From: Pseudisothecium myosuroides
Lineage: Eukaryota > Streptophyta > Bryopsida > Hypnales > Lembophyllaceae
Assembly (NCBI GenBank): GCA_951799445.1
Contig: OX637297.1
Location: 10,664,001-10,728,000, forward strand
DNA length: 64,000 nucleotides
Direction of reading: 5' to 3'
Part shown: one piece after another, positions 49,701 through 62,469 of the stretch
How positions within the stretch are numbered: position 1 is the stretch's first letter
How the letters are laid out: every line of letters starts with the position of its first letter
Made by a program: the position numbers and the translations under genes
The notes under the pieces: model-generated
What the model saw: the letters and a program-made list of their open reading frames with translations, nothing else
Database searches by the model: none
Told to the model about the DNA's origin: nothing

Positions 49701-51269
49701 TATAAAAGACCCACACTTCAAATTTGTTTGCCGGTATTCTGTCGGAATAATCTAATTAGGCCACCAAACAACCATCTTTTACTCAAACTTGATTATATAG
49801 TGGAAGACTTGGTTAGAGGACGTGGGATTCTCTTAAAACCAACAATTACACTAAAACATAGGCTAAACCCCTAAATCCTAGGCTTAAACTTGTAGAAAAG
49901 GTATCACATATTGTTCCTGCACAGTGAAGCTTTGACCTTTAAAACCGTTAACCTTTGAGAATTTTGGGAAAAACCCAGTCATTTGACAAGCCTTGATTTG
50001 TCTAGGCTATTTAAATTCAAAAATCATGAAGTTCTTTCCCTTCTTTTCCCTCTAATTTGCCTTATGTCGTGAACTTCTTTGAAACCTTGATTTGCACCAA
50101 ATATTGCGTGAAGTATGGGAGTTTTTGCTTTGTTTCAGTTAGTTATTTTAGAGGAAATATCCAAAACCCAAAACTTTAGTTAGGATTGCTTTGTTTTAGA
50201 AACTATGCCAAAAACTACAAAATTTTACATTTAGTTTTTATACTTGTTGGTTTATTTTAGAAGTAATCCCCTCCAAATCCAAAAACGTTAGTTAATTTTT
50301 CTTGTTTTAGTTAGTTTTCCAAAAATCCCAAAAAACAATTAGTTAGAATACTTAAGTTGAATGGTCTTAAATTCATTTTATATCCTTAAGTTTAGTTCAA
50401 TTTTATTTAGTTTAGTTAAAGCTAGAGCTAGGACCAGTATTCAACTTAAAATCATGACTAGTATTTAAGCCAGAATCAAAATTAGTATTTAAGCCAAAAT
50501 AGGCCCAGCAGACAAGGAACCAGATACTAATATCCAAGTATCAGAAGGGAACCAATAGCCAGTTATTGGAGCACAAGAACAAGGGAACCACAAGAACGGG
50601 TTAAGGGAGCGATTGGGAACGAGACGAGGGAACCTACCAACCACAAAATAGCACATGGCGAAAGGAGGAGTAGCTGACGGTCGACAACAATCCAAAGAGC
50701 CGAAATTCAATCCTAAGGAGTGAAAGCTTGCTATTCATCACTTTATGATTTATTTATTTTTTCCACGAGTTTGAGTGTACTTTCATATACAAAAAGTCCA
50801 AAAAAAAGTGTAAAATCAAAATAGGTATGTCACATACCAGTACAGCATTTGGTCTTTTATAGGTTGATTTTTTCCAAATAAAATCCATTCCCACTTGTAC
50901 ATAGATTAAAACATGGAAATTTAGGTAAATAGTAGAATTAGGGCTAACCTGGTCCAAATAGCCCAAACCTATGGTGCATGTGACATCTTATGGCTAAAAT
51001 TGGTCCGAGGGAACACCATTGAGATCCTAAGTCCATTCCCAAAGACAGGTTTCACTTTCCCCATAGTATCGAAGAAATAGTAAAAATTTCGATTGTTGGT
51101 CTACAAGAGTTACAAACTCAAGATGGAACCATAAAAAAAATTTGCAGATGGAGTACAGTGCAAATCACATTTGGGACTCAACGGCTAAATCGGTTTGCCA
51201 AGATTTCCCTATATGTGAAAGATTTTCTAGTTGCCGAAATTAAAAGAAGAAGGCGGAATTTGATTATCC
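49701..51269. other. Region between the LTR-like repeats
   Basis: No gag or pol motif was recognised. 50,500-50,720 is less AT-rich and contains short words such as AAGGGAACCA and GGGAACGAGACGAGGGAACC. Confidence 0.3.
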
Positions 51270-52010
51270 TTTGACCTTTATACAAAGTAAGAATATGAGC
51301 TTGCACATCCTTTATAGAATTCCATAGAGGTTCCATAAAAAATTTCAGAATCTTCTGACTTGCAGAAGATGCCCTTCCGGATGATTAATTGCTAAAACCT
51401 ACGATGAAAAATTCCTAGAAATTATCCACATTTCGATAAAATCTCACTAAAAATTAAACTATCTTCTTTCATCCTAATAAGATGCTTCAACAAGTTTCAA
51501 AAAATTCCGATAGCCAAAGTGCCCAAACTGGCGAGATTCCCCAATAATTGACAAAATTAAAGATTACAATGGAGTTGATTTGCATACCGGAAGCATACGA
51601 AATTGGAATGAGGTCCAAGCTAGGTCTTTTCTTACTCCCCCATACCTACTAAAAGAGACTAGGCTAGTTACTTTTCTCATAAAAGTCAAACTCCAAGATT
51701 TGGATTTTTATTCCGTTTTGATGTTCAATTAGCAATAGGTTTTGTTGAGTTTTTTTAGAGTTTGGTTAAGGGGTGGAGTATTCTACAAAGACCAAAAGTG
51801 ACCTTCTGAAGCTAATGGCGCAATTGATTTTTGATTTGGAATTAGTCTAGCTCCATAAGTTAAGAGTTTGGACTAGCATAGAAAGTCAAAATTGGCAATT
51901 TAGGATGAAAATCTTAAATGATAAGATTACCACTAGGAAAAAAGAAGGGAGTGAATTTCCTTGGAAATGTATATAAGGGGCTCATTTTCCTCTTACAAAC
52001 ACACCTTGTA
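51270..52010 (+). repeat. LTR-like repeat, copy 2
   Basis: Diverged direct copy of 48,640-49,700, with the promoter-like TGTATATAAGGGGCTC at about 51,967. It is shorter than copy 1, which has additional repeated ATATCTTAGG(G/A)TTA blocks at about 49,360-49,570. Confidence 0.4.
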
Positions 52011-52709
52011 GCCATAGTTTGGCTCATTTTACACATTTGGATTTCTTTAATTGGATTTCAGCCATTTTAGGCCACGTTGCCAAAATTGTGTGTTTTGGGA
52101 GCGTTTTTAGCTCTATTGTTGGTGTTTTTGGAGCTCTCTTTGATAAACATTAAGGTCCCTTCAAAGTTTTCTCTTATTGCCTTGTTGAATTCTTGTTGTA
52201 AGTTGTTGGTGTCTATTGTTGATCTTCTACTAATCCTAGAGAATTCCCCCTCCATACCTTGGCAATGTTGCTTAGGGAAACCTCTAGTTTTTGTTGTTAG
52301 TTTACACAAACTCAAGTGGGAATTCCTTAATTGAAAATTTCTCTAAAGTTATGTAGATTTGGTTGCGGTTTTAAGTTTTGTATTAATTTGGTTAATTGAC
52401 ATGGTATATTGTGGTTAAATTTGTTCCCCTGGTTTGATCCATCCACCCGTGACGGCAAAGCTTTGACATTTTATGTGGAAGAAAGTTTGTGCATTTTTTA
52501 AAAATACGGCAAAGCTTTTTCGTATGTTTTGAGTTGAAGGAAAGTTTGTGTATTTCCTAAAGTACAAAAGAACTTTGAAACTATTTGAAAGAATTAGCTT
52601 CTTTTCTTTGCATTTTCTTAACTAGTGGTAATTCAATTTAGAAAATCATATTTGGAAAGATTTGACCTCAAAACCGCATTTGAACATTTTTCAAAGAGGG
52701 GTGGTTATA

Positions 52710-53443
52710 GGGTGATTGCATGAAACACCTGTACTATTTGTTGCATTTTGCAATAGTACTCATAATTTTATCTGGAGTACCTTTAAAATTAGAAAATCAA
52801 TTTTTTTTAAAACTAAAAAATATGGCCAATGTCTGCATCTTTAAGATGAAGGTGACCACCAAAGGAAATTCATTAAAAAATTCTCTAAGTAGGAGAACTA
52901 GAAAAGTGCCAAATCTTAAGAAAATACATACTTTGATGTTTTAATTAGTAGAAAATAGGAAAAAACTTAAATAAAAAAATAAAAAAATGGGCCATTTGTG
53001 GCAGCTCTATGAAGATGGTCATTCACCAAAAAACCCACCAAAATAATTTTTTACATGCTTCAAAATGCTAGTAGAAAGGGACTCAATTTGTGGACTTCTA
53101 TACCACATAAAATTAAGTATTTTTAGAATTCTTTTGGACAATAGCTACAAATCTACTAGAAGACCATCTCTACCAAATTTCACCTCCAAATTCGTTTTTA
53201 TGGGTACTAAATAGTACTAAAAACCTCCAAATTGGCATTTGTGACATATTATTAGGGGCTATTATTAAATAGTAAAATATTTTTTTTAAATTTCAAAAAA
53301 ATAGACAAGGTGTATAGTAGTCATTAGTACCTTGTCTATGAATTTTGAATCATTTGGAGTCAAAATCCAAGAATTATGGCCAAAAAGCTAATTAGCACAC
53401 AACGTGTGATAGAAAATAGTACAAGTGTTTCATGCAATCACCC
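52710..53443. mobile_element. MITE with 30-base TIRs flanked by TA, 734 bp
   Basis: It begins GGGTGATTGCATGAAACACC, then TGTACTATTT. Its end is the inverse (ACAAGTGTTTCATGCAATCACCC), one mismatch in about 30. TA lies on both sides (52,708-52,709 and 53,444-53,445), fitting a Tc1/mariner or Stowaway-type target duplication. The interior is AT-rich and non-coding. A 74-codon frame at 52,720-52,944 begins inside the TIR and looks accidental. Confidence 0.75.
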
Positions 53444-56041
53444 TACATAACTCTAATTAGTTAAAATTTGGTTGCACCGGTTGTTGGATGAGCTAGTAAG
53501 GGTCAGTTGTTCCCTTCTTTGAAATTACAGGTAGAAAGTTAGTGTAGAGAGAAGTTGATTAGGCCAACTGGTTGTTTTAAGTTTCAAAGTCACATTTAAA
53601 AAAAATTTAGACAGAGTACGTCCCTTTGTCAAAAATAAAAATAAAATAAAAAATAAAAACAAATTAGTAACTAGTAGCCAGCTTGTTGTTTCAACTTCCA
53701 AGTCACATCCAAAGAATTTAAATAGTAGCCATCCTTGGAAGAAATTAGAAAAAAAAGTTTAGAAAAAAAATTAGAAACCACTAAGGTCAATTTGTTGTTT
53801 TGAATTCCGGTCATGACCAAGGGAAATTAAGGACAAGTAGCATTTCTTGAAAAAAACCCCTATTCAAATTAGTGTACAAGGAAAATAATAAGAGTGAGTG
53901 TCCCTTCAAATGCTACACGTCTGTGGTAATTTAATATAAAAGGGAACAGTAAGAATTTGAATGGCCTTTGAAGAAAAATTAAGTTATTAGAATTAGTATG
54001 AAAAAAAATAGAGAAGCATCCCTCTGAACTAGCTTTGACAAATTGGAAGAAGTAAAAGGTAGCCGTGGGAGAATTAGAAGCTTTAAAAATCTGAATTCAA
54101 GTAGAGAGGACCTATGGAAAAATTAGAAGCTCACGGGCCCAGTAAGAAATCCGAAATCTAGTAAAGAAGCTCTCCAGGCCGGAACCGAGTGCCTGACTTA
54201 AGTCGGCCTAACTGGTGGGTCGCAAAGAGGGAGAATTGGGCTGGTAGGTGCTTAGATTGTCCTCCACACATGATGTGGATTTCTTCCAAAATCTGAACTG
54301 CAATCAACAAGGGCTATCTGGGTTTTGGTTTCCTCTGGTGTCTTTCAAAAATTTGAATTGCAATCAAAAGAGGGTTGTCTAGGTCCTAGATTTATCTCAG
54401 AAGTCTTTAAGGCCCCTCTCTAAAATTCACAAGGAAGCTCTATCTATTGCTGGCTTGGGTCACTCTTCCACAGATTGAAGGTGGTTAGAAAGCTTGGTCT
54501 AAATTGTTGAACTAATTAAACCTCAAGCCCAACTGTGTGGAACTTCCGTCTATGAACTAGAACCTTGTTGTGATTCAAGTATTGAAGTATATAATGCACA
54601 ATTAGAATACATGTGCCAAGGATAAGGTTAAGGGAAAAATCTAGAAGACCAATCCCATGTTAGCATTGGCATTTTAGATTAAGATAGGAGTTTACAATTA
54701 TTGACTTAGGCTAGGGGGCAAGGAATCCGCATTATTTAAATTTTGGCTTGAAATTTAAATAATATCATCCTTTTCAATGTCAACTAGTAGACTTCAATAA
54801 TTGAGATAGAGGAAAAAGATGGAATAGAATAGTAGGAAAAGAAAAAAAAATAGAAGGGAAAGGAAAAGAAGGGAAGTAGTTGGAAGTTCAAACTTTCCCA
54901 ACTTGTATTAATTTCACAACTTCAAGTGGTGAGCAAAAATACGAGACAAAAACGAACATGGCGTAGGATAGAGCATTTGAGGGCTTATTTGACCACCTCA
55001 TGGACGAGACCCAATTCGAGGTAAGTCGCTAATTACTCCATCTTTTCTTTAATTTCTTTGATTAGCCATTTTTAACTCTTAGCCAAAATAAAAGTCCAAG
55101 TCAGAGAGTTAAACTTAGAATTTTTCAAGGTTTATATTTTAAAACTAGTAGAGTAGGTCTAGAGGTTTTCAAAAATATCAAATCCATAGAATTTGGAGTT
55201 AAAACGAGGAAGATATAGGTGGATGGATGAAGCTTAATAATAGATTGGATGAAAACTCACTAGGAGTAACCAAAAGGAACAAGATTAGAAAACTCAGAAG
55301 AAGAAATAATTAAAAACCCAAAAGTAAAATTAGAAGTTAGTTTTGGAATTTGGGCTAGTAGTAATTAGTAGATGAAGTTCTGAATATCGATTAGTGGTCA
55401 AATTTCATCCATCAATAACTTTTGATAGGAAAAGCCAAACTTTAAGTAAGATACCATTTTGGAAAGGTTAGATCAACATCTTTAAGGAACAAACATAAAA
55501 ACTTTAAAATAGTAACTAATTAGAAACCATTCAGCACACTAAGGAACAAATAAAGGTCGGTTTAGACTAACCTAAACTTTAGGTAAGAAACAATTTAGGA
55601 CTAGAAACATGAAGTAGACACTTAGGGCAATCCAAGGTTGGCATAAACTTAGTAAAAGGATAAAACCCTAGAAGGAAATCAAGGATGAAGTCTAGGTTAG
55701 GGAATGGATGAAGTCAACTTAAATTAATTCATTTCCTCCCAAACTTGGAATTTAAGTAGAGTCTAATAATTTCAAATCAAGGTCAAAAATTCAAAGTCAA
55801 GTCAATTAGGGAACAAGTCTAAAAAGGTGGATGAATTCCGGATGAAGTTTAAATGACCTCTTAAAGGCTAAACTTCATCCGTTGATATCTTTTGCTAGGA
55901 AGGTCAAATGAAGATGTGTTTTATGTTTTCGAAAATGGCATGAGATGCCCTAACACTTGAAGTGGATAAATTTAGACTGTAAACATCTCACTTCCAAAAC
56001 TACCGTGACCTTTTAGCTTTTAATTAGTTAGGGAAGTCATT
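53444..56041. repeat. AT-rich DNA with degenerate about 110-base repeats at its start
   Basis: Between about 53,550 and 53,850 three blocks carry a similar order: (C/G)(A/T)(A/G)CTTGTTGTTT, then AA(G/T)T(T/C)C, GTCACAT, then a poly-A-rich run. No coding sequence was recognised in the remainder. Words such as AAGTAGAGAGG and CCTAGG are scattered. Intron-like or LTR-internal origin is possible. Confidence 0.3.
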
Positions 56042-56044
56042 GTA

Positions 56045-56304
56045 CATTATAAGAAACCCCCGTTTTAGGTGACAAGCCCTAATTTTTTATAACGGATTTT
56101 AGGTGTTGACAACCAAAATTTTTTATATCAACAAAAATGTACAACGTACATCAATATTGACAATCCAATGTTTTTATGTCAACATTGATGTTACGTTGGA
56201 CATTTTTGTTGATATAAAATTATTGGGTTGTCAACATTGACATCACCTAAAATCCGTCATAAAAAATTAGGGCTCGTCATCTAAAACAAGGGTTTCTTAT
56301 AGTG
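56045..56304. mobile_element. CACTA-type MITE, 260 bp, GTA target duplication
   Basis: It starts CATTATAAGAAACCCCCGTT and ends AACAAGGGTTTCTTATAGTG. The right end read inverted is CACTATAAGAAACCC, i.e. a CACTA terminus; the left has CATTA, one transition away. GTA occurs directly before (56,042-56,044) and after (56,305-56,307), the 3-bp duplication of this superfamily. The arms are inverted over most of the element (TTTTAGGTGA...TCACCTAAAA, GTTGACAA...TTGTCAAC), so the transcript would fold to a long hairpin. Its termini differ from the 16.8 kb CACTA element after CACTA, so it belongs to another family. Confidence 0.8.
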
Positions 56305-56307
56305 GTA

Positions 56308-57730
56308 ATTCAAATTAAATTTCTTTGTTTTCTTTGCAAAAGTTGTGAATGTTTAGAACTTAGAAAAGATCCATTTCTTGAAAGGTAGAATGGATTGACG
56401 GTATGCATCCGTAGATTAAAATCAACCATAAATTATTAAGAGCCTGGTTGTGCTTGATTATTTACCAAAGGTGGGTAAATAAGCGCTCATAAGGAGCCGA
56501 AACTTAGTCCAAGGAGCCAAAAATTCCATTTAGGGAGCTCAAACTCACACTAATAGCCCAAAATCAAACGGAATGAGGCACATTTTATTTTTGAATTTGA
56601 ATAAAATTAGTCTACACCAAATCGTGAAGCTCACCAACAAGTCTCTCATTCCAGCAATTGATTTCAAGCAACAAACAATAAGAATGAAATGAATTGAACC
56701 AAGAAGAAAAAAAAAGATTAGATACTTCAACAAAGAATGTCACCACTAAAAACTACTGAGGTAAGCATCTAACTATTTATGTAGGAATTGTTCTTTGATT
56801 TTATTCTTTTTCCTATTCATTTTCCTATTCATTAGAGAATTATTCCGGTCTTTTATTCTTGTTACTATTGAAGAATTTGGTCTTTTGTCATTAATTGCAA
56901 TTCCAATGAAAATTAGTTGGCCAAATGTTGTTTTAGTTTAGTTTTATTAGGCCTAATAAACCAAATAAGAAAAGACAAAAGTCAACAAATATCTTTGAAT
57001 AATCCAACCAAACTAATAAATTAATGAATAAATAACTATTCATTAGATTACTTATTTAAATTGGACAATTTAATATAAACTCCTCGTCTTCAAATTTAAT
57101 TTGAAAACTAAAAGAATTAACAAGGCAAGTAGAATTAGGGCCTTGAAGTTCCATTTAATTACGAATTTTATTAAGAATCAATTAGGATATACTTAGTATT
57201 TAATTTAATTTCTAAAATCTAAAAAATTGAATTAAATACTTAAGACTAATAAAACTTTGTAGGAATTTAGTCTAGAAGAATTTAGAAAGGAAGATTTTCA
57301 AATATTTTAATTCCCAAATCTTCACCAAATAAGTGAACAAAACGCATGTAATGGAGGACTACGGATACTGCGAGACCATCATATTGGTGATCTGCAATGA
57401 CAAGACTATGGCAACTGTTGACACAGAGGTATGACAGTTTCTACTTTCACTTTTGCTTTTTGAATTAATTTAGAGTTAAAATTAGGAAATTAGAAGTATA
57501 CCTTTAGGTTAGAGTCTTAGAAGTTAAATTATAATTTAAAAAACAATAAGTAATTTTTAGAAGATTCAGAAAACATCTTACACTTAGAAAATAACCAAAA
57601 AACTAAGAATGTACTAATAATTGAACTTCAATCATAAATTTGGATGACAATTTAGAAATTTCCACCAAAAGAATCTGAAAGTAATTTAAGAAGGAATTTA
57701 GAAAATTAGATTAAAAATAGGAATTTTAGG
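56308..57730. other. AT-rich DNA without recognisable genes
   Basis: Rich in short TAATTTAA/AATTAG words. At 57,357-57,430 a less AT-rich segment ends in GAG|GTATGA, which could be a splice donor after an exon-like piece, but no protein was recognised. Confidence 0.3.
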
Positions 57731-57760
57731 TTAACCCTTTAAGGACTGGTCAACCTTATT
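57731..57760 (+). repeat. Solitary TTAA + CCCTTTAAGG terminus
   Basis: TTAACCCTTTAAGGACTGGT begins with the same TTAACCC(T/C)TTAA-type end as element A (its right end inverted reads TTAACCCTTTAACCCC). No matching right end was seen up to 64,000. It could be the left end of a longer element holding the piggyBac-type transposase at 62.5-64 kb, or a truncated MITE. Confidence 0.35.
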
Positions 57761-57929
57761 TTGGTTGAAATGGGCACTTTTTCATTGGTGGGCAAAATTT
57801 TGTAAGGAATTTCAAAATCGACCAAAGGAGACGGCTCTAGGGAATTGGGAACTGCAGTATTTGAGACAATAAAGAAGCCAATCTGAGCTGCCATGTGGGT
57901 TTAGGATTTGAAAAACTAGTGGAGTACTA

Positions 57930-59790
57930 GCTAAAAATATAGCATTGCATGTGGAAAGATGGCCATAAAGGCAAAAGATATAGTACCATGTACACTCGGA
58001 TAGGGCAATTAGTATTCACAGGGGGGGCGCGTTGGGGACTGAGAACTTTGTTTGGGAGCGTCCTCGTTACCATTGGGAGATTCCAACGTGTCACGTTGTT
58101 TGTAGTGACGCGGGCGCGGGAAAGACAAATCCGAGGGCCTTTGGGCATCACCATGAATCTCTGTGAAGGCCCAAGCGCATCCAATGCTGGGAGCGGGCGA
58201 TGGAATTCTTCAATGGTACACCATCGAGTACCATTGCACGAGCAATGATTGCAAATGGAGGCTTATGGATTACATTTTTCTTGCTGCAAGAAGTGGAGGG
58301 GTGGGGAGACCATCTCAGCGCCCCATTGCTGCATGGAGCTGTAAGCAAGGAGAGGACTTGTGGTGGAAGCGCCGATTGGATGTTGCTTGCATACAAATGC
58401 AGAACCTGGCGAACGTGGCCAACAAGTGGAGCTGAGGAGAAATCCGGCCGCCCACAATCGGCGCTCAAGTGTAGGGGTCTTCATTGCAAGGAGTTGAGGG
58501 CTTAGGCTCCATCAAATGTTGGCGTGCTTGCGTATGGGAGGATGGCCGGCGTAACAAAACGATCAAATAGGCGGTGTAATGCATACGTGTGGCCTTGACC
58601 ACCGCCTCCTCCTCAAGAGTTCGCCCACACAATTGCCATCTTGGCCAATTGGGCAGCTGATCAGCGATTTTCTTCCAAGAAGCATTGAATGCTGTTGGGA
58701 TTGCTTGACCGCACTTACCTCGTTTTGCATCCACTTCTAGCTGGTGCAAGGAGTTACAACAATTTGAAGAGTTTATCAAGGGCTCAATTGCGCTACTTTT
58801 TTTACCATAACTCTACAAGGTTACTTGGTTGGGGTCCTCAACATAAAGAAGGTAGCAAAGATGGCTTCCCAGCTGAGCTTTACGCCGACTTGCGCCAAAT
58901 TATCTTTCCGTGACATCCTCAATGGTGGTCTTCCAACCTCCAACGGTGACAATGTTCACAAAGGAAGGATGGAGTTTTGTTCAAGATACCAAAGTGAACA
59001 ATGTGCCTCTTGTGTTGCCGCAGCCACCTTCTATGCTTGTAGTCTCAAGGCCGCAGCCTAGCGGCAGAAAGGGCAAGGAGAACATGCAACCTGCAACTGA
59101 CAACAAGGGCCTCGCGGTGAAGCCCAAGAGGAATTACGTGCGCAAGCAGAAGGTGCACATTGGGGAGATTCAAAATGCGGGGGATGTGCCGCCACCATCT
59201 CCGCCCAAGTAGAAACAAAAACATACATACAAGTCCGTGACTTTGCTCAACACATCATCTGCTGCTACAGTGACGGAGACCATTGTGTGCCGTCAAACAT
59301 CAAGTCGGGGTCGAGGAGGACGGCGGGGTCAAGGATGCATTTGAGCTCAGAATTGGGGAGAGAACACAGTGGCGAAGAGGATCCGCAATCGCTTCCACTA
59401 GACCAAAATTCGTTCACGCCACCAATTACAAGGATACTTTTGCCTCAATGTGTGAAGGTTTTTGTCTTCCTTTGTGATCTTTTGTGGGGTGGAGAAGTCC
59501 TGCCCGTTTCCTGCCCATTGTTGTTGGCACGGTTTTGGATGGGGAAGAAGTAGCGGATGGCTTAGAGTCTTTGCAGGTGGACTTTGGAGCTTACCTAGGT
59601 GTTCAATTCTTATTGCGAGCTGTCTGCCAGCATATGGAACATTGCGGATTCACTCCGTCCCAAGGAGGCACGTTGAATTGCACGGATTCTTGTTTCGATC
59701 TTCAAGAATCAGCAGTTGCCGTTCCGTCCTCTGCATCACCAATTTCCGACACAGTCAATGATATGTCAGTTGTCCAATAACCTTTCTTGT
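57930..59790 (+). pseudogene. GC-richer block with degraded coding-like frames, identity unknown
   Basis: This 1.9 kb block has markedly higher G+C than both flanks and many long, overlapping frames. The best plus-strand readings are 58,822-58,960 with LNIKKVAKMASQLSFTPTCA and LSFRDILNGGLPTSNGD; 58,910-59,212, Pro/Lys-rich, with PKRNYVRKQKVHIGEIQ; and 59,484-59,780 with EEVADGLESLQVDFGAYLGV and LLRAVCQHMEHCGFTPSQGG. On the minus strand 58,465-58,779 encodes NASWKKIADQLPNWPRWQLC. I recognise none of these. A captured host gene, or the coding part of a mobile element including the N-terminal side of the piggyBac unit further right, are possible sources. Confidence 0.35.
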
Positions 59791-62460
59791 GATATAAAGA
59801 TATTTTCTTTCAAAGTTCTATTATTCCAATACTGAATTTGCAATAGCCATCAATCTTGTCAGACTCTTGTGCCCAATTTTAGGGTGCATTTTCTACGAAC
59901 AATTTACATAGTCGAATAGACAGGGGCCTCCGTCACAAGAATCAATATTATATCTCCACATATTCACAATAATCTCCAACAAATCACGCTCTTTCATTTT
60001 TTATAATGGTCATGAAACAAAACTTCATGTTCACTTTTTAATCTTAGTGTCACTGATTAGTGCTTTTGTAAATGAGAAATGCGTAACTTCATACACATCT
60101 TATGAACTCTAATATTGCGTGCATTATGCATTCTGTATGATTTTCATTTGAATAAAATTAGTTCAACTTTGCAATCTCTTCCACATGAAGATCAAATAAT
60201 ATTTCATCAAGAACGGACATGGAGAGAGTGAATGAATGACTGACAAGTTTACTTGATAAAATTCCGTGCTTTGATGAGGTTGAACGTCTTTGTGTAGTCA
60301 TTGGATATATTGGGTAGTGCCAATCATTGATGACAGGCTGGGTAATATGGGTGCTGCTACCTGCAATCAAGAGAAAGCAACAACAAATTGGACAAACAAC
60401 ACCCACACTATCGATAACATTCTCAAAAACTTGAAGAGGTAAGCATCACGTTACCTTTCAAAAAAATGAATTCTTTATTATTGTTTTGGAGTATTTTTTT
60501 GTAATGAATTCGCCATGAAAATGCAAGACATACACTTCTTCACTTCATTGACTGCAAGGGATGAATTAGCGGATCACCATACTGCAATTTTTTTTCGTTT
60601 TTGGTTGGTTTTTTGTGTTGCTCTTGCTTGCAACTTCAACTCGTGATTGTCTGGCCTCAATTGATTGCATTAGATGAGATTTCAGCCCTGTGGAACTGCC
60701 GAATTCAGGACCGCGGCAGCTTGCTAATGTGGCCGAGCGACTGCCACATCGGAAAAAAAAAAAAAAAAATTCAAAAAAAAAAAATGAAATTTTTTTTCTG
60801 TTTTTTTTTCATTTCAAGACTAAAATTTTATTTATTTATTTATTTATTTGAAATTTTTTTGTCGGGAACAGCCGTTCCCTGAAATTGCGGGGGGGACCTG
60901 CGTCGGGAAAGGGCCTGAAACGGCCCTCCCGACCCCCCCAAATCCATCTAATACTAGGTTGCTTGAATTGAACAATTGGTGGGGTTTTTCGTTGCTCTCT
61001 TTCTCTCATTGTATATCATCCAATGGTTATTGAATAAATTAGAAAATAAAAATAAAGTATATATTTTAATAATAAATTGAATGATGATGTGGTATGAATA
61101 AATTGAATAAATTGAATCGGTTTGATGATGTGGTATGGCTTTGAGCTTATCCAAGATTCAGCTCAGGCATTATATCATTAAATTTCAGACTTCATTTATT
61201 GCATCGCTTTCCATAGTGAGTGTGAATGTGAATGCACTAGTCTGCAACATGAAACTTATTTTCTACCTCTTGAACTTGAATAATGGCACTATATTGCATT
61301 GATCATCTAGTTATCCATCATCTCCAACATTCATCATTTCTTCGGTGAGTAAGGTACCTTGTTCTTATGTTCAATACTGTTTGAGGTTCAAGGATGGGGT
61401 ATATTGGGGTTGGTCAATATTGAGTTCAATCACATTTTCTTTCAATGGGCATTCTTTCAAGGTCTTAAATCCACTAATATAGAGATATACTACAATTTGA
61501 TATAATAATTTTTGAATGTGGTGCAAGTTTGGCCTTCCTGTGGCTTTATTTCAGACAGTGTCTTAATATGAATCGAAATGTGTTATTCTTGTTGGTGTCA
61601 GGGATGTAGGTCACGGATACTTTTTGTCATTGAAGTACTACTTCAGGTGGTATTGCAAAAGGATTTTTTGGTTGCCCCATGAATGCAAAGTTTGGGTTAT
61701 AGTCTTGTACACTAAACCTAGTCATGCTCTAATTGATGTTGCTAGGGAGGTGTAGAATGTGATCAATCAATCATAAATTGAACTGAATATCCGGTATCTA
61801 ATACTTCCATTTTGACTTGACATCCAGAATACCAACATGGTTGCCATGCTTTTGTTGCAGGCTGATTTCCATGTCACTTGGTCCTTTATTGCTAGGGCGT
61901 TTTGTTTGACTTTGACTTGCTTTGAGTTTTGATTTCAATTACACCCACTACGGCATACCTTGCTAGGGCTAGTTTTCCAAGTGTAGAAGCGGAAGTCATT
62001 GACTGAATGTGAAAAAACGGTCTTAGTTTCCAACTACCACAATTAGTTTATTCCTTTAGAGCAGAAACGCAAACAGCCTCTTAAACCTTTTTTCCATTGA
62101 CGCTTTGTGTTGACAATCTTAGACATCGAAAGAGATTCTTCATGGTGGAAGTCAGCTTTTCTTCGGACTTTTTAAACTCTTTGCAGTGCAGTACAAACCC
62201 TAATTGATGCACAATGGTTTGACTTGGAAGCTGAACTTCTATGTGTTTCACGATACAAGGAGTTGTTTCTCCAGAAGAGAAGAAGGATGAGGATAAGGCA
62301 TGTATGTTCTTGTGCAACGCTGAGATTGTGAGATAGTGTACTATATAAACATTTGCTACAAAATAATGGTCTCTACAAGAGAGTAGGACTTATTCCTGGT
62401 TAGGTTCTTTTCAGGCGTTCCATTTGTTAGTGGTTTGATTTTTTGATGAGTGCTCTGGGT
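59791..62460. other. AT-rich region with a GC hairpin patch
   Basis: Mostly AT-rich without recognised genes. 60,700-60,940 stands out: GCTAATGTGGCCGAGCGACTGCCACAT (stem TGTGGC/GCCACA), then A-runs of 17 and 12, T-runs, four or five TTTA units, and then GC-rich hairpins GGGAACAGCCGTTCCC (60,864-60,879) and GTCGGGAAAGGGCC/GGCCCTCCCGAC (60,902-60,933). A minus-strand frame of 78 codons at 62,081-62,317 has no known motif. Confidence 0.35.
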
Positions 62461-62469
62461 TTTTTCTTA

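Noticed and set aside
52720..52944. 74-codon frame as a gene
   Set aside because: It starts inside the terminal repeat of the TA-flanked MITE and has low-complexity composition.
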